Shown: one piece after another, positions 16,943-25,638 of the stretch | Numbering within the stretch: position 1 is the first letter of the stretch | How the letters are laid out: each line of letters opens with the position of its first letter | Source of the DNA: a bacterium | GTDB taxonomy: Bacteria > AUK180 | Assembly: GCA_023144005.1 (NCBI GenBank) | Contig: JAGLGN010000001.1 | Span: 116,853-180,852, forward strand | Length of the DNA: 64,000 nt | Direction: 5' to 3' | Program-made: the position numbers and the translations under genes | Notes under the pieces: generated by a model | Database searches by the model: none | Seen by the model: only the letters and a program-made list of their open reading frames with translations | What the model was told of the DNA's origin: nothing

Positions 16943-18054
16943 AACTTTCCTCCAAGATAATCTGAAATAATTGAATCCACACTCTGTCTGATACGGTTCA
17001 GGTCATCGAGCTCAAATTCATCATCATCAATAAAACGCTCGGCGACATAATTGTTCAATTCAAATATCCGTGAGAACTGTATCTTCTTTTGCAAGAAGAG
17101 GTTTACGGCGCATTGATTTGAGTATATAAGCGCGGGGCCGCGTCGGCCGCCTTTTTTCAATGTGGAAATAAAAAGATGGAAATTGGGATAAAGGTCATAA
17201 TTGACCGGCTGAAATTCCAGTGTTCTGTGAAATTTATATTCCTTTTCGATTTTCTCTCTATCCGGGAAATTAAGCGCATATCTGATGGGGAATGCCATAT
17301 CTGTAGGACTGTAGTGCATCAGCACATTTCCATCAATGGTCCGGACCATTCCATGCACCGCTGATTGCGGATGAAATAATACTTCGATACGCGACAGAGG
17401 CAGCCCGAAAAGGATATGTGCTTCCATGACCTCATACGCCTTATTCACCATGGTCGAAGAATCAACGGTTATGACCGCGCCCATGTCCCAATTCGGATGA
17501 TCCAATATCATCTCAGGAGAAGGCTCTTTCCGTAAAGGGCGATTCTTCAATATCCCCCCGGATGCGGTTATAAAGATCTTGTCGATCTCGGCCTTCTTAA
17601 GATTTTCATGGATCTGAAACAAGGCGGAGTGTTCACTATCCACGGGAATTATTTTTGTCAGATAATCCTTATCGGCTCTCTCCATTAGCTTATGCCCCAC
17701 TATCAAGGACTCTTTATTCGCCAAGGCGAGTTTAACTCCTGCCTTCAGGGCATATAGTGAATATTCCAGACCGGAAAGGCCGGAAATGCCATTAATGAAA
17801 AGGTCACAATCCTCGAATATCAGGGAGAGCTCTTCTTTACCTATCTGAACCCCATTATCCGGGGCATCGCTAAGTTGCTCGCCGAATACGAAATATTTCG
17901 GTTGGATACGTGAAAGCTGCAGCTTAAAAAGGTCGCGTCTTGAATGGGCGATGAGGCCGGTAATGGAATAGTCGTCCTGGTACTCATCAATGATCGCAAG
18001 CGTCTTTGTTCCAATGGTCCCGGTAGAACCCCCGATAACGATGCGCTTTTTCAT
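16939..18054 (-). CDS. dxr: 1-deoxy-D-xylulose-5-phosphate reductoisomerase
   Basis: 371 residues. NADPH-dependent enzyme converting DXP to MEP, the first committed step of the MEP pathway. The N-terminal nucleotide-binding loop GGSTGTIGTKTL is the family's GSTGSIG signature; the substrate and metal region shows LANKESLIVGH, PVDSEHSALFQ, ITASGG and DSSTMVNKAYEVMEA. Length is near the usual 380-400. It overlaps cdsA and rseP by 4 bases on each side, so the four genes are translationally coupled. Confidence 0.96.
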   Translation of the reverse strand: MKKRIVIGGSTGTIGTKTLAIIDEYQDDYSITGLIAHSRRDLFKLQLSRIQPKYFVFGEQLSDAPDNGVQIGKEELSLIFEDCDLFINGISGLSGLEYSLYALKAGVKLALANKESLIVGHKLMERADKDYLTKIIPVDSEHSALFQIHENLKKAEIDKIFITASGGILKNRPLRKEPSPEMILDHPNWDMGAVITVDSSTMVNKAYEVMEAHILFGLPLSRIEVLFHPQSAVHGMVRTIDGNVLMHYSPTDMAFPIRYALNFPDREKIEKEYKFHRTLEFQPVNYDLYPNFHLFISTLKKGGRRGPALIYSNQCAVNLFLQKKIQFSRIFELNNYVAERFIDDDEFELDDLNRIRQSVDSIISDYLGGKL

Positions 18055-18836
18055 AGGCCGAATATTATGTACACCAGAGGAAAAGTGAAATAGATAGAAT
18101 CGAGACGGTCCAGAAGTCCTCCGTGGCCGCCAAGAAGTCCGGAAAAATCCTTAATCTTGATATAGCGTTTGAAAAAGGAGATATAGAGATCGCCCAATTG
18201 AGATATAATGCCGATGGCCATTGCAAAAACGCTCCAATACAAAGAAGCTCTGATGCCGCCGTAAAATATCAAACTCCAGAGGACACCGAAGATCAGATTG
18301 CAGAGCAGCCCGCCAAGAACTCCCTCCAGGGTCTTTTTGGGAGAAAGTTCTCCAAATATCTTTCTCTTTCCGAGAAATGCTCCGGTAAAATAGGCACCGT
18401 TATCATATATCCAGCAAGAAAAAAGGATAAAAAACGCGGGTACCAAACCCATTTGAGATCTTGCCTCAAAAGCAAAACGTGATCCGCAAGCGATGAAGAA
18501 AAATAGCATTGCGAACACTCCGATCCTCGCCAATATCCTGGCCGTAGCCTTCATGCCGTAATAGATCAGAAATGGCGAAAAGAAAAAGACCGCAATAAGT
18601 ATTCTGAAGAACTGCTGTTCTCCCTGAATAAAGTTCAAGTAGGCGATAAGCGGAATAAACAGCAGAGCGAAGCGCTTCAGCTTTAATTGAGTGAGTACTT
18701 CGAACATGCATACCCCCGCAGCCAGTGTAAGGGCGATCTTCAGATAAATGCCGCCGTAATAAAAAAGTACAAGGGATGAGACAACATAAATGGTGCCTAC
18801 AATGAGCCTGGAACGAATACCCTCAAGCGCCGCCAT
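18051..18836 (-). CDS. cdsA: Phosphatidate cytidylyltransferase
   Basis: 261 residues with about seven or eight membrane helices. It makes CDP-diacylglycerol from phosphatidate and CTP for phospholipid synthesis. The C-terminal signature is visible: SPKKTLEGVLGG, then SQLGDLYISFFKR and DFSGLLGGHGGLLDRLDS, which includes the metal-binding aspartates. It overlaps uppS (14 bases) upstream and dxr (4 bases) downstream, the canonical order. Confidence 0.95.
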   Translation of the reverse strand: MAALEGIRSRLIVGTIYVVSSLVLFYYGGIYLKIALTLAAGVCMFEVLTQLKLKRFALLFIPLIAYLNFIQGEQQFFRILIAVFFFSPFLIYYGMKATARILARIGVFAMLFFFIACGSRFAFEARSQMGLVPAFFILFSCWIYDNGAYFTGAFLGKRKIFGELSPKKTLEGVLGGLLCNLIFGVLWSLIFYGGIRASLYWSVFAMAIGIISQLGDLYISFFKRYIKIKDFSGLLGGHGGLLDRLDSIYFTFPLVYIIFGL

Positions 18837-19518
18837 AGCGTCTGTCCCGTTTTTTGTAGTCTTCCAGAATGTTCAAAAATTCTTCTTCCTGAAAATCCGG
18901 CCAGAGGGTATTTGTAAAAAAGAATTCCGAATAGGCGCATTGGAATAAAAGAAAATTTGAGACACGCAATTCACCGCTGGTCCTGATCAAAAGATCGGGG
19001 TCCGGCATGTCAAAGGTGAACATCCGTTTTTCAAATCCCTTTTCCGTAACCCTTTTCACGCCATCCTTGATAAGAAGGTTGGCCGCGTTCACTATCTCTC
19101 TTCTCCCTGAGTAATTCAGAGCTAAGGTAAGCCGCATCGAATCACAATGCTCCGTTCTTCTTGCGGTTTCCTTAAGTATTTTTCTTGTTCTGCCGGGGAG
19201 TTTGCCCCATTCCCCGATGACATGGAATTGGATATCCTCATCGATCATGGTATTCATTTCACTTTTACAATAATCTTCAAGCAATTTGAACAAGCCGTTC
19301 ACTTCCACAGAGGGGCGTTTCCAATTCTCATAGGAAAAGGCGTATAGCGTCAAGTATTTTATCCCCACTTTGCGGGCGGAAGTAACAATATTCTTTACCG
19401 TAACCGCTCCCTGCCGATGTCCCTCCAGTTTATTTTTCCCGCGAGCCTTGGCCCAACGGCCGTTGCCATCCATAATTATCGCGATATGCTCGGGAAGTTT
19501 ATCTGAGCGAGAACTCAT
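18823..19518 (-). CDS. uppS: Isoprenyl transferase (undecaprenyl diphosphate synthase)
   Basis: 231 residues. It elongates farnesyl diphosphate to the C55 carrier lipid used for peptidoglycan and O-antigen synthesis. Family motifs: HIAIIMDGNGRWAK (catalytic Asp and substrate loop), GHRQGA, LTLYAFSYENWKRP, ALNYSGRREI and DPDLLIRTSGELRVSNFLLFQ. It overlaps the frr stop (4 bases) and cdsA (14 bases). The carrier lipid links it functionally to the Wzy-type protein at 47.6-50.1 kb. Confidence 0.96.
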   Translation of the reverse strand: MSSRSDKLPEHIAIIMDGNGRWAKARGKNKLEGHRQGAVTVKNIVTSARKVGIKYLTLYAFSYENWKRPSVEVNGLFKLLEDYCKSEMNTMIDEDIQFHVIGEWGKLPGRTRKILKETARRTEHCDSMRLTLALNYSGRREIVNAANLLIKDGVKRVTEKGFEKRMFTFDMPDPDLLIRTSGELRVSNFLLFQCAYSEFFFTNTLWPDFQEEEFLNILEDYKKRDRRYGGA

Positions 19519-20072
19519 ATTTCCATTATTTCCGATTCTTTCATCTTCAGGATCTCATCCACCTTTTTAACATAATCAGATGTAATGCTGTCGATCTCAT
19601 CGATCCCTTTCTTTCTCTCGTCTTCTGTCAGCTCTTTGTCCTTTTCCATCGCTTTAATAAGGTCTATCGTATCATGGCGCACACTTCTGAGCCCTACTTT
19701 GAATTTTTCTCCGGTGCCCTTGGCGGATTTCAAGCTATCCTTTCTTGTTTCCTCGGAAAGAGGTGGGAAAGGTAATCTGACAACAACGCCGTCATTCTGA
19801 GGGGTAACGCCGATATTGGCCTCTTGTATCGCTTTTTCAATATCATTAATAATGCTTTTGTCCCATGGCTGTATAAGGATCATTCGCGGCTCCGGAAGCT
19901 GAACGCCGGCAACCTGTTTGAGCGGTGTGACCTGTCCGTAATAATTGATCCTGATAGAATCCAGTACCGTGGGATTGGCCCGTCCGGTCCGTATCTTGGA
20001 AAGTTCACTCTTCAATGCCTCGATAACTTTATCCATATCCGAACGTGTATCGTCATAGATCTCTTTTAACAT
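19515..20072 (-). CDS. frr: Ribosome recycling factor
   Basis: 185 residues, the standard length, starting MLKEIYDDTRSDMDK. It splits post-termination ribosomes together with EF-G. The diagnostic stretches are present: LSKIRTGRANPTVLD, PLKQVAGVQLPEPRMILIQPWD, NIGVTPQNDGVVVRLPFPPL and the KGIDEIDSITSDYVKKVDE helix. The frame extends 44 codons upstream into pyrH, but the ATG at 20072 follows GGGAGGA and gives the family length, so I place the start there. It lies directly after the pyrH stop. Confidence 0.96.
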   Translation of the reverse strand: MLKEIYDDTRSDMDKVIEALKSELSKIRTGRANPTVLDSIRINYYGQVTPLKQVAGVQLPEPRMILIQPWDKSIINDIEKAIQEANIGVTPQNDGVVVRLPFPPLSEETRKDSLKSAKGTGEKFKVGLRSVRHDTIDLIKAMEKDKELTEDERKKGIDEIDSITSDYVKKVDEILKMKESEIMEI

Positions 20073-20073
20073 A

Positions 20074-20775
20074 TTAATCCTCCCATTTGACAAAGGTTCC
20101 GATCTGATTATTGTAAGCCTTCTTTGTATTTCCTTTTTCGAAAAAATTGTAAACCACCACTTTTGTTTTGCCGGTTTGTGCCAGATAAAATGCGGTTGGA
20201 TCAAATATTACTCCGACATCAAAATCGCCGCCTTCGCGAATAATGATCTCTTTTTGTAAAAGAGCATCCTTGAATTTATTGGGGTCTTTATCGTATATCC
20301 CGTCAACGGTGCTTCCTTTTAATATGAGTGGTATTTCCAACTCAAGCGCCCGCAGGGCGGCCAGAGAGTCCGTAGAAAAGTAGGGATTTGCAGTGCCGCC
20401 GCCAAAAACAGGAACTATTCCTTCTTCCATAGCGGCAAGAACATTCTCGGTTCGATAAAGATCTACAAATCTGCCTATTTCAACAGAGGAAAATGGCTTC
20501 GATCTGATGGAGTGTGAGGTCAGAAAATCGGATACGGCAATAGAATTCATTACAGTAGCGAGCATTCCCATGCGGTCTCCGTTGACCCTTGTAAAAACGC
20601 CCTTTCTGCCTCTGTAGATATTCCCGCCGCCGAGGATAAGCGCAGGCCTTATTCCCATTTTCAGAATATCTTCCAATTCAGTTTTCAGGAATTCCAGGCC
20701 GGACGCGGAATAGGCGGACCCCCTAGAACAGAGGGCCTCTCCGCTTATTTTTAGAATAACAGAATCGGCGTTCAT
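20074..20775 (-). CDS. pyrH: UMP kinase
   Basis: 233 residues, amino-acid-kinase fold. It phosphorylates UMP to UDP for pyrimidine nucleotides. Motifs: VILKISGEAL, LILGGGNIYRG, DRMGMLATVMNSIAV, PVFGGGTANPYFSTDS and GVYDKDP-like (GIYDKDPNKF). The position between tsf and frr is the classic bacterial order. Confidence 0.96.
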   Translation of the reverse strand: MNADSVILKISGEALCSRGSAYSASGLEFLKTELEDILKMGIRPALILGGGNIYRGRKGVFTRVNGDRMGMLATVMNSIAVSDFLTSHSIRSKPFSSVEIGRFVDLYRTENVLAAMEEGIVPVFGGGTANPYFSTDSLAALRALELEIPLILKGSTVDGIYDKDPNKFKDALLQKEIIIREGGDFDVGVIFDPTAFYLAQTGKTKVVVYNFFEKGNTKKAYNNQIGTFVKWED

Positions 20776-20783
20776 TGTATTTC

Positions 20784-21368
20784 CTATTTAATCTCAAACA
20801 TTACAAATTGTGAGATCTTGATATTTTCGCCGAATTTGGCAATATGCTCCTTGAGAAAATCGCTTACGCTTTTCTTATCATCACGAAAATAGGATTGGTC
20901 CATAAGGCATATCTGCGAATAAAGCTTCTTTAATTTACCATCGACGATCTTTTCCACAACATCAGCGGGTTTGCCCTCGATCTGACTGGTGAAAATATCT
21001 TTCTCATTATTGATAAATTCTTCGTCCAGGTCTTCGCGGGAAACAAATTTGGGCTCGATCGCGGCAATGTGAAGCGCTATTTCGTCGGCAAATTTCTGAA
21101 ACTCTTCGGTTCTGGAAACAAAGTCGGTTTCGCAAAGGACCTCGACGAGAACTCCCATTCTCTTATTGAAATGTATATACGACGCTACCACGCCTTCTTT
21201 TGTGTCTCTGTCAGACTTCTTCTCGGCCTTGGCAATGCCCTTTTTCCTGAGGATATTTACAGCTTCATCCATATCATGTTCTGCGGCTTCAAGTGCTTTT
21301 TTACAATCCATGATGCCCGCTGAGGTCAATTTCCTGAGTTTCCTGATCTTATCCTGTAATTCACTCAT
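20784..21368 (-). CDS. tsf: Elongation factor Ts (short form)
   Basis: 194 residues. Guanine-nucleotide exchange factor for EF-Tu. The N-terminal UBA-like region with KIRKLRKLTSAGIMDCKKALE is diagnostic, as are AVNILRKKG, KEGVVASYIH and VLVEVLCETDFVSR. It is about 90 residues shorter than the E. coli protein, like the Thermus-type short EF-Ts, which lacks one repeat of the core domain. It lies 3 bases after the rpsB stop. Confidence 0.94.
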   Translation of the reverse strand: MSELQDKIRKLRKLTSAGIMDCKKALEAAEHDMDEAVNILRKKGIAKAEKKSDRDTKEGVVASYIHFNKRMGVLVEVLCETDFVSRTEEFQKFADEIALHIAAIEPKFVSREDLDEEFINNEKDIFTSQIEGKPADVVEKIVDGKLKKLYSQICLMDQSYFRDDKKSVSDFLKEHIAKFGENIKISQFVMFEIK

Positions 21369-21371
21369 CCC

Positions 21372-22427
21372 TTACTCCCCATTCCCTTTGTTCTTATCTT
21401 CGGAAGATTCTTCCGGCTTATCCTCTGCCGGAGTTTCCGCCTTCTCTTCTTTTTCCTCTTTCTTTTCTTCTATTATCTCTTCGGGAGCGGATTCTGTAAT
21501 TTCTTCAGCCTTATCTTCAACCTTTTCAACGGTTTTTCCTACGGGTTTAGGCTCTGCTTTCTCTTTGTCTTCTGTTTCGTCTTCGTAAACGATCTCTATC
21601 TGATCGGCTGTTTCGGTGACCGTTTTGCCCGGAGTCTCGCTTACGCTTTTTTCCACGGCGGCTTCGGGGATCGCGGCTTCTTCTTCGATCTCTACTACTG
21701 AATCGGCGACATTGTCATCCGCGGATTTCTTCTTATAGGATTCGAGGCCTTCAAGATATGCTTCACCAACTGCGGAAACTATGAATTCGATCGACTTGAT
21801 AGAGTCATCATTCCCGGGTATTCTGTGCGCTACCAGTGTCGGGTCAACATTCGTATCCACTATTGCCATAATGGGTAATTCTATTTTTCTCGACTCTTTC
21901 ACCGCCAGGGTTTCCTTGGAGATATCGATCACAAATACCATATCGGGAAGATCCTTCATCCCCTTCAAACCTAAAAGGTTCTTCTGAAGTTTCTCCAGCT
22001 CACGGCTCATGATAACCTTTTCTTTTTTTGTATAGACCCTGTCATCGCCAGATTGTGAATCTCCGAGGATCTTATCCAGTTTTTCCATATGGTGAAGGCG
22101 CTTCGAGATAGTCTGAAAATTGGTCAGTACACCCGCAAGCCACCTTCTGTCTATGTAATTACATCCCGTTTTCAATGCCCATTCCTTCACGATAGGAGCG
22201 GCCTGTTTTTTGGTTCCTACCCAGAGAATCTTTTTGCCTTCACGTCCATATTTATGTGCAACTTTCATTGCAATTTCCAAATATTCTTTGGTCTTCTCAA
22301 GATCGATAAAATAAATACCGAACTGTTTCTTGAAGATATACGGCTTCGCCTTCGGGTTCCACTTAAAGGTTCTGTGGCCGAAATAGATCTTGGCCTGTTT
22401 TAAATCTTCTATTTTGATCTTTCTCAT
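21372..22427 (-). CDS. rpsB: 30S ribosomal protein S2 with long acidic C-terminal extension
   Basis: 351 residues; S2 is normally about 230-260. Residues 1-225 are a standard S2 core (YFGHRTFKWNPKAKPYIF, WLAGVLTNFQTI, PDMVFVIDI, PIMAIVDTNVDPTLV, HRIPGNDDSIKSI). From about residue 230 a Glu/Lys/Ala/Pro-rich, probably disordered tail of about 120 residues follows, dominated by EEK, EDK and AEE words. There is no frameshift or fused domain. Such tails occur on S2 of some lineages; the role is unknown. First part of the rpsB-tsf-pyrH-frr block. Confidence 0.93.
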   Translation of the reverse strand: MRKIKIEDLKQAKIYFGHRTFKWNPKAKPYIFKKQFGIYFIDLEKTKEYLEIAMKVAHKYGREGKKILWVGTKKQAAPIVKEWALKTGCNYIDRRWLAGVLTNFQTISKRLHHMEKLDKILGDSQSGDDRVYTKKEKVIMSRELEKLQKNLLGLKGMKDLPDMVFVIDISKETLAVKESRKIELPIMAIVDTNVDPTLVAHRIPGNDDSIKSIEFIVSAVGEAYLEGLESYKKKSADDNVADSVVEIEEEAAIPEAAVEKSVSETPGKTVTETADQIEIVYEDETEDKEKAEPKPVGKTVEKVEDKAEEITESAPEEIIEEKKEEKEEKAETPAEDKPEESSEDKNKGNGE

Positions 22428-22443
22428 AATTACGGGTCCTTTC

Positions 22444-22836
22444 CTATCTCTTGGAGAACTGGAACCTGGCTCTGGCGCCGCGCTGTCCGGGTTTCTTTCT
22501 CTCTACCATTCTGGGGTCCCTTGTGAGAAGGTCATACTTTTTCAGTATCTCTTTGAATTTCTCATTATAAGAAACCAAAGCCCTGGCAATTCCAAGACGA
22601 ATGGCATCAGCCTGACCTGTAATACCGCCGCCTTTAACATTAATATAGAAATCAAAGCGCCTCTCAGAATTAGTGACCTTCAATGGCCCTAAGATGATCT
22701 GTTGATGGTCCATTCTGGGAAATCTTATATCATACTTCTTCTTATTCACAAGGATCTCGCCTTTGCCCTGTGCCATAAAAACACGGGCTACCGAGGTCTT
22801 TCTTCTACCGGTTGCATATCCGACCCATTTTGCCAT
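22444..22836 (-). CDS. rpsI: 30S ribosomal protein S9
   Basis: 130 residues, normal length. Signature GYATGRRKTSVARVF at the start, GGGITGQADAIRLGIARAL in the middle, and the C-terminal basic tail RKKPGQRGARARFQFSKR that reaches the P-site tRNA. It lies 12 bases after rplM, the universal L13-S9 pair. Confidence 0.97.
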   Translation of the reverse strand: MAKWVGYATGRRKTSVARVFMAQGKGEILVNKKKYDIRFPRMDHQQIILGPLKVTNSERRFDFYINVKGGGITGQADAIRLGIARALVSYNEKFKEILKKYDLLTRDPRMVERKKPGQRGARARFQFSKR

Positions 22837-22848
22837 TTAATCCTCCGA

Positions 22849-23277
22849 TTATAACTCTATTTTTTCAGGTTGCTGGGCAGTGTGAGAATATTCCGCACCG
22901 GCAAAAACCTTTACTCTTTTCATCATTCTTTTCCTAAGTTTGTTCTTAGGAAGCATTCCTTTTACCGCGAGATGTATGATCCTTTCAGGAGCACGCGCCA
23001 GAAGGTGTTTGAACGGTTCTTCCTTCAAATGGCCATAATAACCTGAATTGGTCCTGTAGATCTTGTCATTCATCTTGTTTCCGGTGACCTTGATCTTCTC
23101 AGCGTTGATGACGATCACAAAATCGCCGCCGTCAACATGCGGGGTGTAGGTAACTTTATCTCTTCCAGATACTCTTTTTGCTATTGCAACGGCCAATCTT
23201 CCAAGGATCTGGCCCTGGGCGTCTATTACCCACCATTTCCTTGTGACTTCAGCCGGTTTCTGCATGAAAGTGCTCAT
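22849..23277 (-). CDS. rplM: 50S ribosomal protein L13
   Basis: 142 residues, normal length. Family stretches: RKWWVIDAQGQILGRLAV, GDFVIVINAEKIKVTGNK, YYGHLKEEPF, AVKGMLPKNKLRKRMMKR and the end YSHTAQQPEKIEL. A CCTCC complement just upstream gives a good ribosome site. The lat gene lies only 42 bases upstream on the same strand. Confidence 0.97.
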   Translation of the reverse strand: MSTFMQKPAEVTRKWWVIDAQGQILGRLAVAIAKRVSGRDKVTYTPHVDGGDFVIVINAEKIKVTGNKMNDKIYRTNSGYYGHLKEEPFKHLLARAPERIIHLAVKGMLPKNKLRKRMMKRVKVFAGAEYSHTAQQPEKIEL

Positions 23278-23319
23278 TTTTCCTCCCTGGCAAATTCCAA
23301 AAAATATAGTTTCACGGGG

Positions 23320-24639
23320 CTATATCTTATCAATTGCAGTCCTGAATGCCTTCAGGGCTGTATTGCATTCTTCTTTCGAAACATTCAACGGGGGTCTCAG
23401 CCTGATGGAATTGTAGCCGCATGGCAGCACAAGAACGCCCTGCTGCTTGATCGAATCAATAGCGGCGTTGCGTTTTTCTCCATTCTCGAGATCAAAGGCT
23501 ATCATCATTCCTTTTCCCCTTACATTGCTTATCTTACCATTACTGTCATCTTTGATCTTCTCAAGTTCTTCAACCAGATAGCTGCCCATAACGGCCGCAT
23601 TCTGTACAAGACCTTCCTTCTCAATGATCTCTACATATTTCTGGGCTCTTATCATGTCAATAAGATTTCCGCCCCAGGTAGAATTGAGCCGGGAAGATTC
23701 CTGGAAGACATTCTTTTCCACTTCAAGCACTCGGTCAGAGGCCATAATACCGCAAACCTGTGATTTTTTACCGAATGCGATGATGTCGGCTTTGACATCG
23801 TAATGCTGATGAGCCCACCATTTCCCGGTAAGTCCCATTCCTGATTGGATCTCGTCAAAGATCAAAAGGATGTCGTTCTTTCTCGTTATATTCCAAAGTT
23901 CCTGTATAAATTCCTTTCTGAAATGATTGTCACCGCCCTCGCCCTGTATCGGTTCAACAAGTATAGCCGCGATATCCAGCCCATTACGATCAATATGCTC
24001 TGTGATCTGTCTGATACTTTCCTTTTCCGCCTCTTGTACCTTCGCAAGGTTTTCGCCCTCTAGGGGGAATATGGCCTTGGGATTCAAGACCCTGGGCCAA
24101 TCGAAACGATCGAAGTACATATACTTTCTGGGGTCGGCGGTATTGGTAACTGTGAGCGTATAGCCCGTTCTGCCGTGAAAAGCTTCCTCGAAATGCAGTA
24201 TTTTTGTTCCCCTTTCTCCTGCGCCTGCCGCCATATTTTTTCTGACCTTCCAGTCCATCGCTGTCTTGAGCGCATTCTCAACCGCGAGGCCGCCGCCGGA
24301 AACAAAGAAAAGGTGAGGAAGATAATCCACACCGGCTATACGGGCAAATGCCTCGACAAACTCAGCCATCTCCACTGTGTACAGATCGGAGTTGGAAGGT
24401 TTATTAACAGCGGCCCAGCCTAATTTCTCAATGAATTCGGGGGTAGTCAATTCGGGATGGTTGAATCCTATAGGTAGTGAAGCAAAGAATGTGAAGAAGT
24501 CCAAATACTCTTTACCTGTCCGGCTGTCATGCAGAAAACTTCCATGAGATCTCTTAAGATCGAGGACGAATTCCATACCATCAGCAAGCATAAATTTAGA
24601 AAGCGTTTCATGAACATTTTTTGGTGTTATATCGCTCAT
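23320..24639 (-). CDS. lat: L-lysine 6-transaminase
   Basis: 439 residues, class-III PLP aminotransferase. It moves the epsilon-amino group of lysine to 2-oxoglutarate, giving 2-aminoadipate 6-semialdehyde. Visible: FVSGGGLAVENALKTAMDWK, EEAFHGRTGYTL, LVEPIQGEGGDNHF, LIFDEIQSGMGLTGKWWA, and the PLP lysine in AFGKKSQVCG (K291 or K292), the wording specific to lysine 6-transaminases rather than ornithine or acetylornithine enzymes. It is enclosed by ribosomal genes (rpmB 17 bases upstream, rplM 42 bases downstream), an unusual placement. The family assignment is strong; catabolic versus biosynthetic use cannot be told here. Confidence 0.88.
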   Translation of the reverse strand: MSDITPKNVHETLSKFMLADGMEFVLDLKRSHGSFLHDSRTGKEYLDFFTFFASLPIGFNHPELTTPEFIEKLGWAAVNKPSNSDLYTVEMAEFVEAFARIAGVDYLPHLFFVSGGGLAVENALKTAMDWKVRKNMAAGAGERGTKILHFEEAFHGRTGYTLTVTNTADPRKYMYFDRFDWPRVLNPKAIFPLEGENLAKVQEAEKESIRQITEHIDRNGLDIAAILVEPIQGEGGDNHFRKEFIQELWNITRKNDILLIFDEIQSGMGLTGKWWAHQHYDVKADIIAFGKKSQVCGIMASDRVLEVEKNVFQESSRLNSTWGGNLIDMIRAQKYVEIIEKEGLVQNAAVMGSYLVEELEKIKDDSNGKISNVRGKGMMIAFDLENGEKRNAAIDSIKQQGVLVLPCGYNSIRLRPPLNVSKEECNTALKAFRTAIDKI

Positions 24640-24656
24640 AGGAACTCCTTTACGGC

Positions 24657-24845
24657 TTAGGCTTTTTGTACCTTTCCCGCTTTAATACATTTTGTGCAGA
24701 CCATTTTTCTTTTTACTACGCCGTTTTCCAGAACCCTTATTCTCTGAAGGTTCGGAAGAAAGCGCCTCTTGGTCTTGTTTTGTGCGTGGGACACCTTATT
24801 TCCGGTCATTGGTCCCTTTCCGCATATTTCACATACTCTGGACAT
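24657..24845 (-). CDS. rpmB: 50S ribosomal protein L28 (zinc-binding form)
   Basis: 62 residues. Starts [21 protein letters not shown] with the conserved [12 protein letters not shown] segment. Two CxxC pairs (CEIC near the start, CTKC near the end) identify the zinc-ribbon C-plus version. It has a clear promoter and an AGGAGAG ribosome site and is probably the first gene of the long ribosomal/housekeeping operon. Confidence 0.95.
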   Translation of the reverse strand: MSRVCEICGKGPMTGNKVSHAQNKTKRRFLPNLQRIRVLENGVVKRKMVCTKCIKAGKVQKA

Positions 24846-24885
24846 TTTTCTCTCCTTTTATGCACTAATTACGCAAATAAAGGAG

Positions 24886-24914
24886 ATTATATCATTATGA
24901 ATGGGTAAATTCAA
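24886..24914 (-). promoter_or_regulatory. Promoter of the rpmB operon
   Basis: Minus strand: TTGAAT (24914-24909), 17-base spacer, TATAAT (24891-24886), followed by about 40 bases of leader with AAGGAGAG. It lies immediately downstream of the rex stop codon. Confidence 0.8.
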
Positions 24915-24916
24915 GG

Positions 24917-25558
24917 TTATTTCGAAATTTTATTTTTGAGCCGATACACGAGAAATTCCAAAGGGGAGATCATATCAATATTTTCGACATAGCACCCCCC
25001 CGGAACATCAATCACTATGGGAGAAAATACGTAAAATCCCCGCATTCCTCCATGCGCCAGTTCGTTTACTTTTGATTGGGTAATTTCGGTCGGAGTAGCA
25101 AGAATAGCGATTTCAATGCCTTCCTTCTTCACAAAGGGCAGTACCTCTGAGTCGCCGCGAACCTCGATTCCGTTGATCACGCGGCCCATCTTCCGCCTGT
25201 CTTTATCGAATGCGCCGGCGATTTCGAATCCTCGGGCGGCCCAGTCCTGATAACAAAGCAGAGCTTCTCCGATGTTTCCCACGCCAACAACGATAACGCG
25301 CTGCAATTTGTTTATACCGATGATCTTCTCGATGACCGCCAAGAGCTTATCTATCTCATAGCCATAACCCGGTTTTCCGTATTCCCCTACATATGAGAGG
25401 TCCTTACGGATATTGGCGGGTTTTACATTCGTGATACGCCCCAATACAGCCGATGATACATGGAATACTTCTGAACAGGACAACTTCAAAAGGCAGCGGC
25501 GGTAAAGGATTAAACGCTCTATGGAAATGTGTGGAACTTCACTCGGTTTTCTTTTCAT
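24917..25558 (-). CDS. rex: Redox-sensing transcriptional repressor Rex
   Basis: 213 residues. Rex binds DNA when NADH is low and releases it when NADH rises, controlling fermentation genes. The N-terminal winged helix contains IERLILYRRCLLKL, the SAVLGRITNVKPANIRKDLSYVGEYGKPGYGY recognition region and a Rossmann domain with VVGVGNIGEALL for NAD(H); the C-terminal helix is a domain-swapping element. I start at the ATG at 25558: a consensus promoter ends 8 bases upstream, so an earlier in-frame TTG at 25576 would not be transcribed. The message is probably leaderless. A near-perfect Rex operator covers the -10 box, showing autoregulation. Confidence 0.93.
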   Translation of the reverse strand: MKRKPSEVPHISIERLILYRRCLLKLSCSEVFHVSSAVLGRITNVKPANIRKDLSYVGEYGKPGYGYEIDKLLAVIEKIIGINKLQRVIVVGVGNIGEALLCYQDWAARGFEIAGAFDKDRRKMGRVINGIEVRGDSEVLPFVKKEGIEIAILATPTEITQSKVNELAHGGMRGFYVFSPIVIDVPGGCYVENIDMISPLEFLVYRLKNKISK

Positions 25559-25576
25559 TTGTGAACATTTTAACAA
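25559..25576. promoter_or_regulatory. Rex operator
   Basis: TTGTGAACATTTTAACAA matches the known Rex consensus TTGTGAA-N4-TTCACAA with one mismatch. It overlaps the -10 box of the rex promoter completely and abuts the rex start codon, so Rex bound here would block its own transcription. Confidence 0.82.
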
Positions 25577-25595
25577 ACTTGATAGGCAATGTCAA
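25567..25595 (-). promoter_or_regulatory. rex promoter
   Basis: Minus strand TTGACA (25595-25590), 17-base spacer, TAAAAT (25572-25567). The expected start of transcription, 25560 or 25559, is one or two bases before the ATG. Confidence 0.82.
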
Positions 25596-25638
25596 ATTGA
25601 CGGAAGTATTTAATAACGTTAGAGATTTGCGTTAAATA

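Noticed and set aside
25559..25576. Upstream in-frame TTG as the rex start
   Set aside because: It lies upstream of the predicted transcription start and within the Rex operator.
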